Below are positions 30,550 through 38,099 of a stretch of DNA of 64,000 bases, in pieces. How positions within the stretch are numbered: position 1 is the stretch's first letter; every line of letters starts with the position of its first letter. This DNA comes from a virus. Below the pieces are notes generated by a model, which made no database searches, was not told the origin of the DNA, and saw only the letters and a program-made list of their open reading frames with translations. Made by a program: the position numbers and the translations under genes. The DNA lies in the IMG/VR virus record IMGVR_UViG_3300026078_000023, positions 1 through 64,000 of that record, one strand, 5' to 3'.

Positions 30550-31659
30550 TCAGACCCGGCGCCCCGCGGCGCGGTGGTCGCGCCGGTAGCCCCACACCCC
30601 GTCCACCTCGATCCAGTCCTCCTCTTTGCCGCCGGAGGCGGGCGGGAGCTGGCGGTTGGCAGGCGCGGCGGCGTACGGGTCGTTCGGACCGTCGACGGCC
30701 GGGCGCTCGCCGGAGCCCTCGACGATGCCGCGCATGGCGGTGTCGTCGGGCATGTCACGGAATTTGGTCAGGTCGTGCATCTGCTTCAGCCAGCCCATGT
30801 TGGCGAGCTTGGTCCGGGCGCGACCGGGGGAGACCTCGTAGGTGGTCTTGTCGACCATCTTGTCCCCGATCTTGACCTTGTTCTTCTGGTCGACGGTGCG
30901 GTCGATCACCAGGTTGAAGCCGGTCTCCGGGTGGGAGAAGTCGCCGCCGAGCTGCTCGTCGGTCTCCGGCTGGGCGAATATCCGGTTGATCTTCTCGAAC
31001 AGGGTCATCGTCACCTGGAGCCCGCGCGGGCCGCGCTCCATCTCCTCGGGCTTGTCCAGACGAACCGCGTTCATGAAGATCTCCTCCTTGGAGGAGAGGT
31101 CCTTGGCGATGAACTCCGCCGATTTCAGCGCCGCGGACGCGCGGGCGATCTTGAACAGGACCGACACGAGCTTGCACGTGAAGCAAGGCTCGTCGTTCAT
31201 CTTCGACAGGCACACCGTCGCCTTGAACCCCTTGCCGAGGCTCGAGGCCTCGATGTCCATCACGCCGAGCTCGTCGGAGATCTGCTTCTTGGCGTCCTCA
31301 GGCAGGGCGGCGAGGATCCGGGTGGCGTCGTTCAGGCGCTCGTTGTTCACGCTGTGCGTCCACACGCGGTACCACAGGCGCCGGGTGCCCCGGATGGGGG
31401 GCAGCACGCGCCAGGTGGACTTGCCCTCCGGCGGCTTGACGACGGCGCCGGCGCGGCGCCGCTCCTCGGCGTCCTCCTCGTACTGGCCGTAGTCCTCGCG
31501 GACCCAATCCGGGTCGGCAGGTTCCCAGTCGGTCTCGCCAGTCGTCTCGACCGCGCCCTGGGCCTCCTGCTGGGCCCGGGCGACGTCCTTCGTCTCCCCG
31601 GCCCCCGCCGCCGCCGTCCCCTGCTCGGTCTCCGCTGCCTTCGTTCCCTTGCGTGCCAT
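30550..31659 (-). CDS. single-stranded DNA-binding protein, gp32-like
   Basis: 369 aa. STWRVLPPIRGTRRLWYRVWTH near residue 80 and the CLSKMNDEPCFTCKL cluster near 150 match the pattern of T4 gp32-type SSBs, in which Cys/His residues bind zinc within an OB fold; aromatic residues are frequent. Acidic N-terminus and linker-rich C-terminus. Adjacent to the RecA-like gene, as expected. It follows a CA-rich unstructured leader and a start-associated repeat core. Confidence 0.6.
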   Translation of the reverse strand: MARKGTKAAETEQGTAAAGAGETKDVARAQQEAQGAVETTGETDWEPADPDWVREDYGQYEEDAEERRRAGAVVKPPEGKSTWRVLPPIRGTRRLWYRVWTHSVNNERLNDATRILAALPEDAKKQISDELGVMDIEASSLGKGFKATVCLSKMNDEPCFTCKLVSVLFKIARASAALKSAEFIAKDLSSKEEIFMNAVRLDKPEEMERGPRGLQVTMTLFEKINRIFAQPETDEQLGGDFSHPETGFNLVIDRTVDQKNKVKIGDKMVDKTTYEVSPGRARTKLANMGWLKQMHDLTKFRDMPDDTAMRGIVEGSGERPAVDGPNDPYAAAPANRQLPPASGGKEEDWIEVDGVWGYRRDHRAAGRRV

Positions 31660-31710
31660 GTGCTTGTCTCCGTTCGCGTGGTTGGTGAGGTGGTGTCTTC
31701 GTGTCGTTCG

Positions 31711-31724
31711 TGTGTTGGCCGGAG
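31711..31724 (-). repeat. start-associated repeat, copy 8 (core only)
   Basis: Coding-strand CTCCGGCCAACACACG, 51 bases upstream of ATG 31659. Core conserved, hairpin lost. The leader between it and the ATG is C/A-rich (CACGAACGACACGAAGACAC) with almost no potential to fold. Confidence 0.5.
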
Positions 31725-31727
31725 GTT

Positions 31728-32207
31728 CTACCTCGGCCGCCGGTCTCGGATCGACGGGTCGTTCTCGGCCTGCACCCGGAGGTCGGCCCCCAGGGAGACC
31801 AGCATCTCGCGCTTGGCGTTCACGGCGTCGACCATGTCCTGGGCCCGGGACTTGTTCGCCGCCACCTCCGCCACCTTCCGGCGAGCCCCCTGGTACTCCT
31901 CGTCGAGCACCAAGGCGTCGGCCGCCTGGTCCTCGGTCAGCGGCTTGATCTTCGTCCCGGCGCCGGCCGTTTCGATCTCCTCGAGCCGGGCCTTGCGGAC
32001 GGCGGTCTTCACCCGCGCCTCCACCACCTCGAGGTCGAGCTCGGCGACCCGGAGCGCGAAGGCCGCCTCCGTGCGCTCGCTCAGCCAGCGGTGCAGCGTG
32101 GACGGGAGCTGGACGTACTCCTCCTGGATGGCCCCCGGCCGGATGGAGACGGCCCGCCGGATCTCCGCGGCGGTCTCTTGCCCCTGGGGCTTGACTGGCG
32201 CCGCCAT
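31728..32207 (-). CDS. hypothetical helical protein (159 aa)
   Basis: Mostly helical, with long Glu/Lys/Ala stretches (VAELDLEVVEARVKTAVRKARLEE). From memory, similar proteins sit beside phage recombination genes; role unknown. ATG shares a base with the upstream stop. Confidence 0.6.
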   Translation of the reverse strand: MAAPVKPQGQETAAEIRRAVSIRPGAIQEEYVQLPSTLHRWLSERTEAAFALRVAELDLEVVEARVKTAVRKARLEEIETAGAGTKIKPLTEDQAADALVLDEEYQGARRKVAEVAANKSRAQDMVDAVNAKREMLVSLGADLRVQAENDPSIRDRRPR

Positions 32208-32758
32208 CAGCGCGCCAGCGCCTGCTTGAGGGCCTCGGTGAGTTTGCCGGCCAAGACGGCGTCGACCTGCGCCTTGACCGAGGTGCGCGCCTCGTCGACG
32301 ACCTTGGTCATTTCCCTGGAGAACACCTCCTGCACGGCGGTGTGGATCATGCTCTGGAGCAGCGTCTTGTTGCTGCTCCGGTCGCCGCTCGGTGAGTTGA
32401 GGGACGTCACCACCAGCTCGGCGATGGTCCTGCGCTTCAGCTCCTTGCCCGAGTACACCTCGTGCTCGGGGATGCCCTCGGCGATCACGCGCGCCACCTC
32501 GGCGCCGACCAGGTCGCGCACGACCTCCGGGGTGATGGTGTTGACCGCCTCCTGAGCGCGCCGCTGGATCTCCTTCTGCGCCTGCTCCTTCCAGCCGCGC
32601 GCCACGATGATGCTCTCGAGCGCGCCGGTCATGACGTGCTCGAGCGCCGACACTGGGATCCCGCCGATCATCACGGTCGTCGCCTGCGACGCCGCCTGGT
32701 TCGCGCGCGCCTCCTCGTACTCCCGCTCGTCTGGTTCTTCCGATCCGAATTCGCTCAT
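32207..32758 (-). CDS. hypothetical helical protein (183 aa)
   Basis: Unknown; acidic N-terminus then helix-rich (ALEHVMTGALESIIVARGWK, VVDEARTSVKAQVDAVLAGKL). ATG at 32758 with GGAGAT upstream. Conserved position between SSB-side and helicase-side genes suggests a replication accessory. Confidence 0.6.
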   Translation of the reverse strand: MSEFGSEEPDEREYEEARANQAASQATTVMIGGIPVSALEHVMTGALESIIVARGWKEQAQKEIQRRAQEAVNTITPEVVRDLVGAEVARVIAEGIPEHEVYSGKELKRRTIAELVVTSLNSPSGDRSSNKTLLQSMIHTAVQEVFSREMTKVVDEARTSVKAQVDAVLAGKLTEALKQALAR

Positions 32759-32789
32759 CTCGATCTCCTCTCGCGTTCGTCGTCTTCGT

Positions 32790-33365
32790 TCAGAGCAGGT
32801 CCTCGCAGGTGGCCTCGACGCGCTCGCGGAGCACGTCGGGCGGGACCACCTCGAGCACCGGGACGGCTCCGGCTGCCTGGAGCTGGGCGCAGGCGCGGTA
32901 GGCCTCCTCGGCCGTCTCGCACCCCTGCCGGCGGAGGGCCAGGACGAGCTGGCGCATGGTCTTCACCTTCGCGAGCGCCCCGACGTCCAGCCCCGATCCA
33001 CCAGCAGGAGCGGCACCTCCGGCGGGTCCCGGCGGAACAGCGGCGACAGGTCCACCTGCCCGCCGTGGGACAGGGCCAGGAGCATCCGGTCCTGAACCGG
33101 CAGTACCACCAGTGGCGGCAGGGACGGGACCACCATCGGTGGCCGCGCCCGCTCCGCCTCGAACCACCTCCGGAGTTTCCGCCGGCCGAGCCGGTTGAGA
33201 CGCCCCCGGTGCACCAGGAGCACCTGCTTTCGCCGCCGAGCCCTTCGCTTCGATGCCATGCGCTTCCCCCTCCTTCGCCGGACCCAGTGCGTTGCGGAAC
33301 GCGAGGAGCGTGTCCAGGAACACCTGCTCCGACGAGTCACCTTCGATCTCGATCTTGATCCTCAT
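32790..33365 (-). CDS. hypothetical protein with long Ala/Gly/Pro linker (191 aa)
   Basis: A short N-terminal beta segment (MRIKIEIEGDSSEQVFLDTLLAF), about 90 residues of Ala/Gly/Pro low complexity, then a C-terminal helical domain (MRQLVLALRRQGCETAEEAYRA). ATG 33365 is preferred because it abuts a start-associated hairpin; an upstream in-frame start would run through the repeat. Confidence 0.55.
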   Translation of the reverse strand: MRIKIEIEGDSSEQVFLDTLLAFRNALGPAKEGEAHGIEAKGSAAKAGAPGAPGASQPARPAETPEVVRGGAGAATDGGPVPAATGGTAGSGPDAPGPVPRRAGGPVAAVPPGPAGGAAPAGGSGLDVGALAKVKTMRQLVLALRRQGCETAEEAYRACAQLQAAGAVPVLEVVPPDVLRERVEATCEDLL

Positions 33366-33661
33366 GCCCGACGTGTTGGCCGGGGCAGGACGGTCCCGCA
33401 CTCGCGGCACACGTGGACCACGTCTCCGAGGCCGATCCCGATGGTCGAGCAGACCACATCGAGGACGCTCATCCGGACGCGCAGCCGCCTCCCTCGCTCC
33501 AACCTGGACACGAACATGACGCTCCTGCCGAGTGCGGCGGCGACGTCTTCCTGCCTGACGCCGATTCGCTCGCGGGCCAATCTCAGCGCCGCGCCGATCC
33601 CGGGCGTCGCCGACACCCAGACCTCCTTCTTCGCCCGCGGCCTGCGGAGGTCAGGCATCAC
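33362..33661 (-). CDS. XRE-family helix-turn-helix regulator (99 aa)
   Basis: Classic helix-turn-helix of the XRE/Cro type: LRLARERIGVRQEDVAAALGRSVMFVSRLERGRRL (about 27-61), followed by HVCRECGTVL, a CxxC pair. Probably a transcriptional regulator of this phage. It lies between DnaB and recombination genes. Its last codons pass through a start-associated hairpin. Confidence 0.8.
   Translation of the reverse strand: MMPDLRRPRAKKEVWVSATPGIGAALRLARERIGVRQEDVAAALGRSVMFVSRLERGRRLRVRMSVLDVVCSTIGIGLGDVVHVCRECGTVLPRPTRRA
33366..33386 (-). repeat. start-associated hairpin repeat, copy 9
   Basis: Coding-strand CCCGGCCAACACGTCGGG then C and ATG 33365. Identical to copy 6 over 18 bases, although 13.6 kb away and in a different coding context (it encodes the end of the XRE regulator). 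Confidence 0.75.
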
Positions 33662-35040
33662 GGACCCGGGTCGTCTGGGGCGTCATAAAAGGCGGTGTAG
33701 CGCCCGTCCCACTGGACCGGGACCTGGCCCTCCACGTCGTCGCGGAACTTCGCGACGATGAGGGTCGCGTCCACCGGACCGCCGTTCCCCCGGTCGGCCT
33801 GGTCGCGCCACGGGAACATGACCACGTCGGCGTCCTGCTCGAGGGCGCCCGACTCGCGGAGGTCTGAGATGCGCGGGGGGCGCGGCTTCTTGTCCTTGGT
33901 CGCTTCGCGCGACAGGTGGACGATGAGGACGATCGTGATGCCGGTCGACTCGGCCAGCTTCTTGAGCGTCCTGGACATCATGTCGACGTCGGCCTTGCGG
34001 TCGCGCCCCGGATCCTCGGGGACCGTGAGGGACATCGAGTCGATCGCGACGACCTTCTTCGGCACCTCCCCCTCGCCGCGCGCAGCCGCGGCGCTGTTCA
34101 CCGCGTAGGCCCACCGCCTGATCTCGGCGATCATGAGCTCGAACGTCAGGTCGTTCCGGTCGTCGATGGTGAGCGGAGCGGGGTCGAGCCTCTTGCCGGC
34201 CTCGTTGATCTGCCACCACTCGTCCTTGTTGAGCCGCGCGTGCTTGATCTTGCGCGCCTCCACCTTCGCGATGAACGAGATCATCTTCTCGACGATGCGC
34301 TGCTCGCCCATCTCCTGGCTGAAGAACAGCGAGTGGGCGGCGTCCGAGAGCGCGACCCGGACGAGCGTCGTGAGCACGTAGCTCGTCTTCGCGGCGCCGG
34401 GGCGACCGGCGACGATCACGTAGCCGCCGACCGGCCACCCGCCGAACTTGTCGTCGAAGGCGCGGATGCCGGTCGGGATCGCCACCGCGTGCTTCTTGCC
34501 CTCGCGCGCCTCCACCCGCTCGAGCACGCGCCCGACCACCTTGCCGACGCGCCGGGGTCCGTTCTCGCGCGCGTACGATCCGATCTGCTCGAGGTGACGC
34601 AGGTACTCGCCGGCCAGCTCCTCGGCGCTGGCGGCGGCGCCGTACGCGCGCCCGACCATCTCGCTTCCGTACGCGATCAGCTTCCGGAGCTCGGATTTCT
34701 CGCGCACGATGCGCGCGTAGTGCATCACAGCCTCCGACGTCGGGACGATGTTCGAGAGCTTGAGCAGGTACATCTCCCCGTCGGGGAGCCCTGACATCCG
34801 GTGCTTGTCGCGCAGGCGAGACGCGATCGTGATGACGTCGACCGAACTGCCGGACGCCTCCACCTCCTCGATCGCCTCCCAGATCTCCCGGTGCATCGGG
34901 AGCAGGAAGTCCTCCGTGCCGACCACCGCGCGCACGGCTGCCAGCCGCCCGGGCGCCTGTAGGATCGCGCCCAGCACCGCCATCTCGGCGTTCGGGTCAC
35001 CGGGCGTCTTCCGCGTCCGGCCGTCAGTGGGCAGCGCCAT
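33658..35040 (-). CDS. dnaB: replicative DNA helicase, DnaB-like
   Basis: 460 aa with the N-terminal DnaB domain (NAEMAVLGAILQ, FLLPMHREIWEAI, VDVITIASRL) and the RecA-fold motor: PTGIRAFDDKFGGWPVGGYVIVAG, Walker A AGRPGAAKTS (211-220), LFFSQEMGEQRIVEKM, VAIDSMSLTV and LSREATKDKKPRPPRISDLRESGALEQDADVVMF (H4/sensor region). Hexameric 5'-3' fork helicase, with its loader encoded at 35722. ATG directly follows the upstream TAG. Confidence 0.93.
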   Translation of the reverse strand: MALPTDGRTRKTPGDPNAEMAVLGAILQAPGRLAAVRAVVGTEDFLLPMHREIWEAIEEVEASGSSVDVITIASRLRDKHRMSGLPDGEMYLLKLSNIVPTSEAVMHYARIVREKSELRKLIAYGSEMVGRAYGAAASAEELAGEYLRHLEQIGSYARENGPRRVGKVVGRVLERVEAREGKKHAVAIPTGIRAFDDKFGGWPVGGYVIVAGRPGAAKTSYVLTTLVRVALSDAAHSLFFSQEMGEQRIVEKMISFIAKVEARKIKHARLNKDEWWQINEAGKRLDPAPLTIDDRNDLTFELMIAEIRRWAYAVNSAAAARGEGEVPKKVVAIDSMSLTVPEDPGRDRKADVDMMSRTLKKLAESTGITIVLIVHLSREATKDKKPRPPRISDLRESGALEQDADVVMFPWRDQADRGNGGPVDATLIVAKFRDDVEGQVPVQWDGRYTAFYDAPDDPGP

Positions 35041-35520
35041 CTACCGCACCAGGCGCTGATCGCACGCGATGGCGTCGAGGACGATCCGCGGGCGCGGAAG
35101 GATGCAGACCACCCCGGGCGGCAGTCCGTTCGTCACCTGGATGAGGACGCCCTCGCCGCCGTTCACCTTGGCGCGCGGGTTCCGGCACGCGAGGCCGGCG
35201 CGGTGCTCGCACGGGCCGCAGAGCCGCGGGAAGGAGCCGGGGACCCCGGTCTCCCGCGCGTAGAGGCGCGGGTGCGCCGTCACCGCCCGGGAGCACCGCT
35301 CGTGGTCGCGCGCCACGAACACTAACGCCGCGTCGCCGGCGATCGGCCAATCACGCTCGTCGTGCTCGCGGAAGACCACCAGGTCCTCCGGGCTTCCGGG
35401 CGGGAGACCGCACAGGTTGCAGGCGGAGAGCGGGTCGCTCGGCCTTCGCGGGTGCCGGCTGAGCGGGACCGACTGCTGGATCGCCTTCGGGTCGTACTTC
35501 GGCTGGGGAGCTCGTCGCAT
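35041..35520 (-). CDS. hypothetical zinc-finger-like protein (159 aa)
   Basis: Cys pairs SACNLCGLP (about 33-41) and FPRLCGPCEHRAGLACRN (about 98-115) suggest zinc. Function unknown. ATG 35520 lies 170 bases inside the previous gene, in another frame, and is preceded by a GGCCAACAT core. It is next to the helicase gene, so it may be a replication accessory. Confidence 0.6.
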   Translation of the reverse strand: MRRAPQPKYDPKAIQQSVPLSRHPRRPSDPLSACNLCGLPPGSPEDLVVFREHDERDWPIAGDAALVFVARDHERCSRAVTAHPRLYARETGVPGSFPRLCGPCEHRAGLACRNPRAKVNGGEGVLIQVTNGLPPGVVCILPRPRIVLDAIACDQRLVR

Positions 35521-35725
35521 GCTTGAACCTCGCCTCGATGTTGGCCTGACGCTCCGGGTGCGCCGTGAACCGCATGCAGGGTTGCTCGACGGCTGGCTGG
35601 TTCTTGGCCAATTTGACCTGCCACCCGCGGCGCCGGAACCGGGTGACGCACGCCGCGCACATGATCTCGTGGCTGTCCCACTCGCGCTTGATCTCGTAGA
35701 CCAGCCCGCGCGCCAGCGCGCTCAC
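35351..35725 (-). CDS. hypothetical Cys-containing protein overlapping the next gene (124 aa)
   Basis: GTG 35725 in a GTGA overlap with the loader gene. The N-terminal 60 residues look like a real small domain (GLVYEIKREWDSHEIMCAACVTRFRRRGWQ, with CxxC). The last 55 residues overlap the zinc-finger-like gene and are Pro/Arg-rich, perhaps simply read-through to the first available stop. Confidence 0.5.
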   Translation of the reverse strand: MSALARGLVYEIKREWDSHEIMCAACVTRFRRRGWQVKLAKNQPAVEQPCMRFTAHPERQANIEARFKHATSSPAEVRPEGDPAVGPAQPAPAKAERPALRLQPVRSPARKPGGPGGLPRARRA

Positions 35726-36387
35726 GAGACGCGCCGCCCGCGCAGGCTCTCGCCTTCGAATTGGATGAAGGCGCCGAGGGAGCGGACGCGCTCGGCCACC
35801 CGCTCGAAGCGGTACCGCGCCCGCACGTCGTCGACGAGGAGGTTCGTCGTCACGATCGTCAGGCGATGGTCCTCTGCGCGGCTGACGGTGACCTCCTCGA
35901 ACAGCGTCCAGAACGACCCGCGCTCGTCGTTGAACTCGCTGCCCAGGTCGTCGACCACCAGCACCTGCGGCGAGAGCAGCCGGTCCACCTCGTCGGCGTC
36001 GTAGCGGTTCCAGCGCGCCAGCTGCATCGAGCGCACGAACAGCGCGCTCGAGACCCCCGGCCGCGTCGCCGCCCAGCACGCCGCCACCGACTTCCCGGTC
36101 CCGACCCTCCCGGCCAAGAACACCAGGCTCTCGTGCGGGGCGAGCGAGCGCACCGCCGCCATCGGTTCCGTCAGGGTCGTCCCGGACTCCGCGAGCAGGA
36201 CGTCCGCGATCACCCGCGGGACCCCGACCTCGTCCCGCATCCACCGCGCCTCCGCCGCGCGCCGCTCGGCTGCCTCCTCCCGCTCGGCCGCCGCCGCCGC
36301 CGCGATACCCTCGTCCGTCTTCGACCACGCCTCGAGGCGCGGCAGGTAGTCGCCGAACGTCTCGCCCTTCGCGCGCACCGGCTTCAC
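35722..36387 (-). CDS. DnaC-like helicase loader ATPase
   Basis: 221 aa AAA+ protein: Walker A GRVGTGKS in FLAGRVGTGKSVAACW, Walker B LVVDDLG in QVLVVDDLGSEF, sensor-like TIVTTNLLVDD and the arginine-finger region RYRFERVAERVRSLG. This is the DnaC/DnaI-type loader plan. GTG 36387 overlaps the stop of the DnaD-like gene; the DnaB gene follows two genes later. Confidence 0.85.
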   Translation of the reverse strand: MKPVRAKGETFGDYLPRLEAWSKTDEGIAAAAAAEREEAAERRAAEARWMRDEVGVPRVIADVLLAESGTTLTEPMAAVRSLAPHESLVFLAGRVGTGKSVAACWAATRPGVSSALFVRSMQLARWNRYDADEVDRLLSPQVLVVDDLGSEFNDERGSFWTLFEEVTVSRAEDHRLTIVTTNLLVDDVRARYRFERVAERVRSLGAFIQFEGESLRGRRVS

Positions 36388-37298
36388 AGCCCGACCCTCC
36401 CGGCCTTGAACGCGCCGCTCGAGACACCCGCGTAGCCGACGCCGTTCGACCTGGCCGCCCCGTTCCGCGGCCTGGCAGGCAGCCACTCCTGGTTGTGGCA
36501 CTTGCCGTTGAACCACGTGGACAGGTCCTTCACGAACCCGGCCGCCGGCCGGTCCGAGAGCATGTACGCCGACCAGCTGGCGGCGACCAGGTCGAGCGGC
36601 GGCCGGCCGACCTTCACCCACGCGCGGTGGGCGGCGTCCTTCCCACCGCGCCGGCCGGTGACCGCCCAGATCGCCTCGAAGACCTCCGTGTAGCGCGGGG
36701 GGCGCGGCGGCGCGGCGGCGGCGCGCGGAACCTCCGGGTCTGCCTCTCCCGGAAGAGGCACAGAGACCAGACCAGGGATCACCGCTTGGTTCCCGGGGTT
36801 AGTTTTCGTTTTCGGCTCGGGCACATTTGTTTGTTCCGATCCGAAGGATCGGATGGAGGGAACGGGAAGGGGGGGAGAGGAGGGGAGAGGAAGGGAAGGG
36901 GGTTTCGCTTCGGTTTCCGTCCGCTTAACCGACCGGTTTACCGGTAGGTTTTCAGGTTCGGAAATCGCAGGCTTTTTTGGCCTACCCTTGCTTTTCGCAC
37001 CGTTCGCGCGCTTGGACTCGACCAGGCGCTGGCCGTGGTAGTCGTAGGCCTCGACGAAGAGGCCCCCGTCGACCCACTTGCAGAGGGACGCCTCGGTCGC
37101 CGCCTCGACGTCTTCTTGGGTCACGCCGGCGCACAGCATCAGCGCCCGGGCGCTGGACAGGCGAGTGAGCGGGAGCGTGTCCGTCTCGGCCTTCGCCGCG
37201 GCCGCCGCCAGCCTGAGCCAGACCCCGACGGCCGCGTGGGGGGCGTCGGCGAAGGGTGGGCGGTTGAGGACCTCCTGGTAGACCGCCGCGAACTTCAC
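36384..37298 (-). CDS. DnaD-like replisome organiser / replication initiation protein
   Basis: 304 aa. The N-terminal region (VWLRLAAAAAKAETDTLPLTRLS, MLCAGVTQEDVEAATEASLCKWVDGGLFVEAYDYHG) is a winged-helix-like DNA-binding domain as in phage replisome organisers. A disordered Pro/Lys linker (about 105-205) leads to a C-terminal helical part (FVKDLSTWFNGKCHNQEW). It precedes the loader and helicase, the usual order. Codon bias in the linker is less GC-rich than around. GTG start at 37298. Confidence 0.65.
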   Translation of the reverse strand: MKFAAVYQEVLNRPPFADAPHAAVGVWLRLAAAAAKAETDTLPLTRLSSARALMLCAGVTQEDVEAATEASLCKWVDGGLFVEAYDYHGQRLVESKRANGAKSKGRPKKPAISEPENLPVNRSVKRTETEAKPPSLPLPSSPPLPVPSIRSFGSEQTNVPEPKTKTNPGNQAVIPGLVSVPLPGEADPEVPRAAAAPPRPPRYTEVFEAIWAVTGRRGGKDAAHRAWVKVGRPPLDLVAASWSAYMLSDRPAAGFVKDLSTWFNGKCHNQEWLPARPRNGAARSNGVGYAGVSSGAFKAGRVGL

Positions 37299-37429
37299 CG
37301 GCGACCCCCGCGTGTCGCCTGAACAACCCGTCCCGTCTCGCGGAGCCCCCCCGGTGACCCTTGCCTAGGGGGCCACATGGTTGGACGAGCGCAACGGGTT
37401 GACCAGGGGACACGCGAGGATGTCGCCAT
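37295..37429 (-). CDS. possible short leader ORF (44 aa)
   Basis: ATG at 37429 has AAGGAG 9 bases upstream, and the TGA overlaps the GTG of the DnaD-like gene (GTGA), which suggests coupling. The product is basic (MATSSRVPWSTRCARP, ending TRGGRR). Third positions are only moderately GC, so coding is not assured. It may serve to couple translation of the initiation gene. Confidence 0.35.
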   Translation of the reverse strand: MATSSRVPWSTRCARPTMWPPRQGSPGGLRETGRVVQATRGGRR

Positions 37430-37523
37430 CGGGGGAAGCTCCTTAGTTTTGGGGACCGGAAGAGGAACCCGGGTCGGCGATTTTCGCCGGCACGGTAGGC
37501 AGGCGGAACGATACCCGATTTTG
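37430..37523. promoter_or_regulatory. intergenic region with hairpin ahead of replication genes
   Basis: Holds a 6-bp perfect hairpin with 3-base loop (CGGCGA/TCGCCG, 37475-37489) and the AT-richer stretch GTAACAAAATCGGGTATCG on the coding strand (about 37504-37523). Probably the leader or promoter of the replication operon, possibly part of an origin. No iteron repeats were seen. Confidence 0.35.
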
Positions 37524-38099
37524 TTACAGACCGGAAACGCGACCCTCCCGGCCGACCAGGCGGGCGACCGCGGCGCGGGCGCGTTCGTACGCGCCTGGTT
37601 CGTTCCAGGCGCGGCAGAGGCCGCTCGGGTGGGGCAGGGACACGTACGGGACCGAGATCGCCTCGCCTTGCGCGAACCAGACCCCTTCCGCGAAGGGTTC
37701 GTATGGCACCCGGAACGCCTGGGCGACCCTGGCGCCCAGGAAGACCATGGGCAGCCGGCACGCCCGGAGGGCCTCGAGGCCGACCTCGGCGGCCCGCTCC
37801 CTGGCCTCCGCCAGGCGCCACGTCCGGCGGCACAGGTTCACCCGGCGGAAGTCCCGCACGTAGGTGCGGACGTCGACCCCCAGTACCAGCCGGCACAGGC
37901 GGTCCCCGGACGACCCGGCCGGCTTCGGGAAGAGGGCCATCTCCGGGCGGCCGCCGTAGGGGTTCGCCTCGCCGACCAGGACGGCGATGCGGGCGTCCTC
38001 GAGCAGCGGGTCGCGCCACCGGTGGCTCGGCAGGACGATCGCCGCCGCGATGTTGTCGACCAGGGCCTGGTCGATTTTGACCTTGGGTTTGTTTTTCAC
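37524..38099 (-). CDS. uracil-DNA glycosylase superfamily protein
   Basis: 191 aa with GEANPYGG (43-50, the water-activating/phosphate loop of family 4/5-like enzymes) and SLPHPSGL (154-161, DNA-intercalating loop), the two hallmark motifs in correct order. LFPKP and GDRLCRLVLG lie between. No Fe-S cysteine set is evident. It could excise uracil or another base, or act as a base-recognition protein in a phage with modified DNA. GTG start overlaps the helicase stop. Confidence 0.75.
   Translation of the reverse strand: MKNKPKVKIDQALVDNIAAAIVLPSHRWRDPLLEDARIAVLVGEANPYGGRPEMALFPKPAGSSGDRLCRLVLGVDVRTYVRDFRRVNLCRRTWRLAEARERAAEVGLEALRACRLPMVFLGARVAQAFRVPYEPFAEGVWFAQGEAISVPYVSLPHPSGLCRAWNEPGAYERARAAVARLVGREGRVSGL

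Noticed and set aside
35535-35547. GGCCAACAT core before ATG 35520 as a full copy of the start-associated repeat
   Set aside because: It is embedded in a coding region with no hairpin arms; kept only as a weak tenth copy in the discussion, not as a feature.
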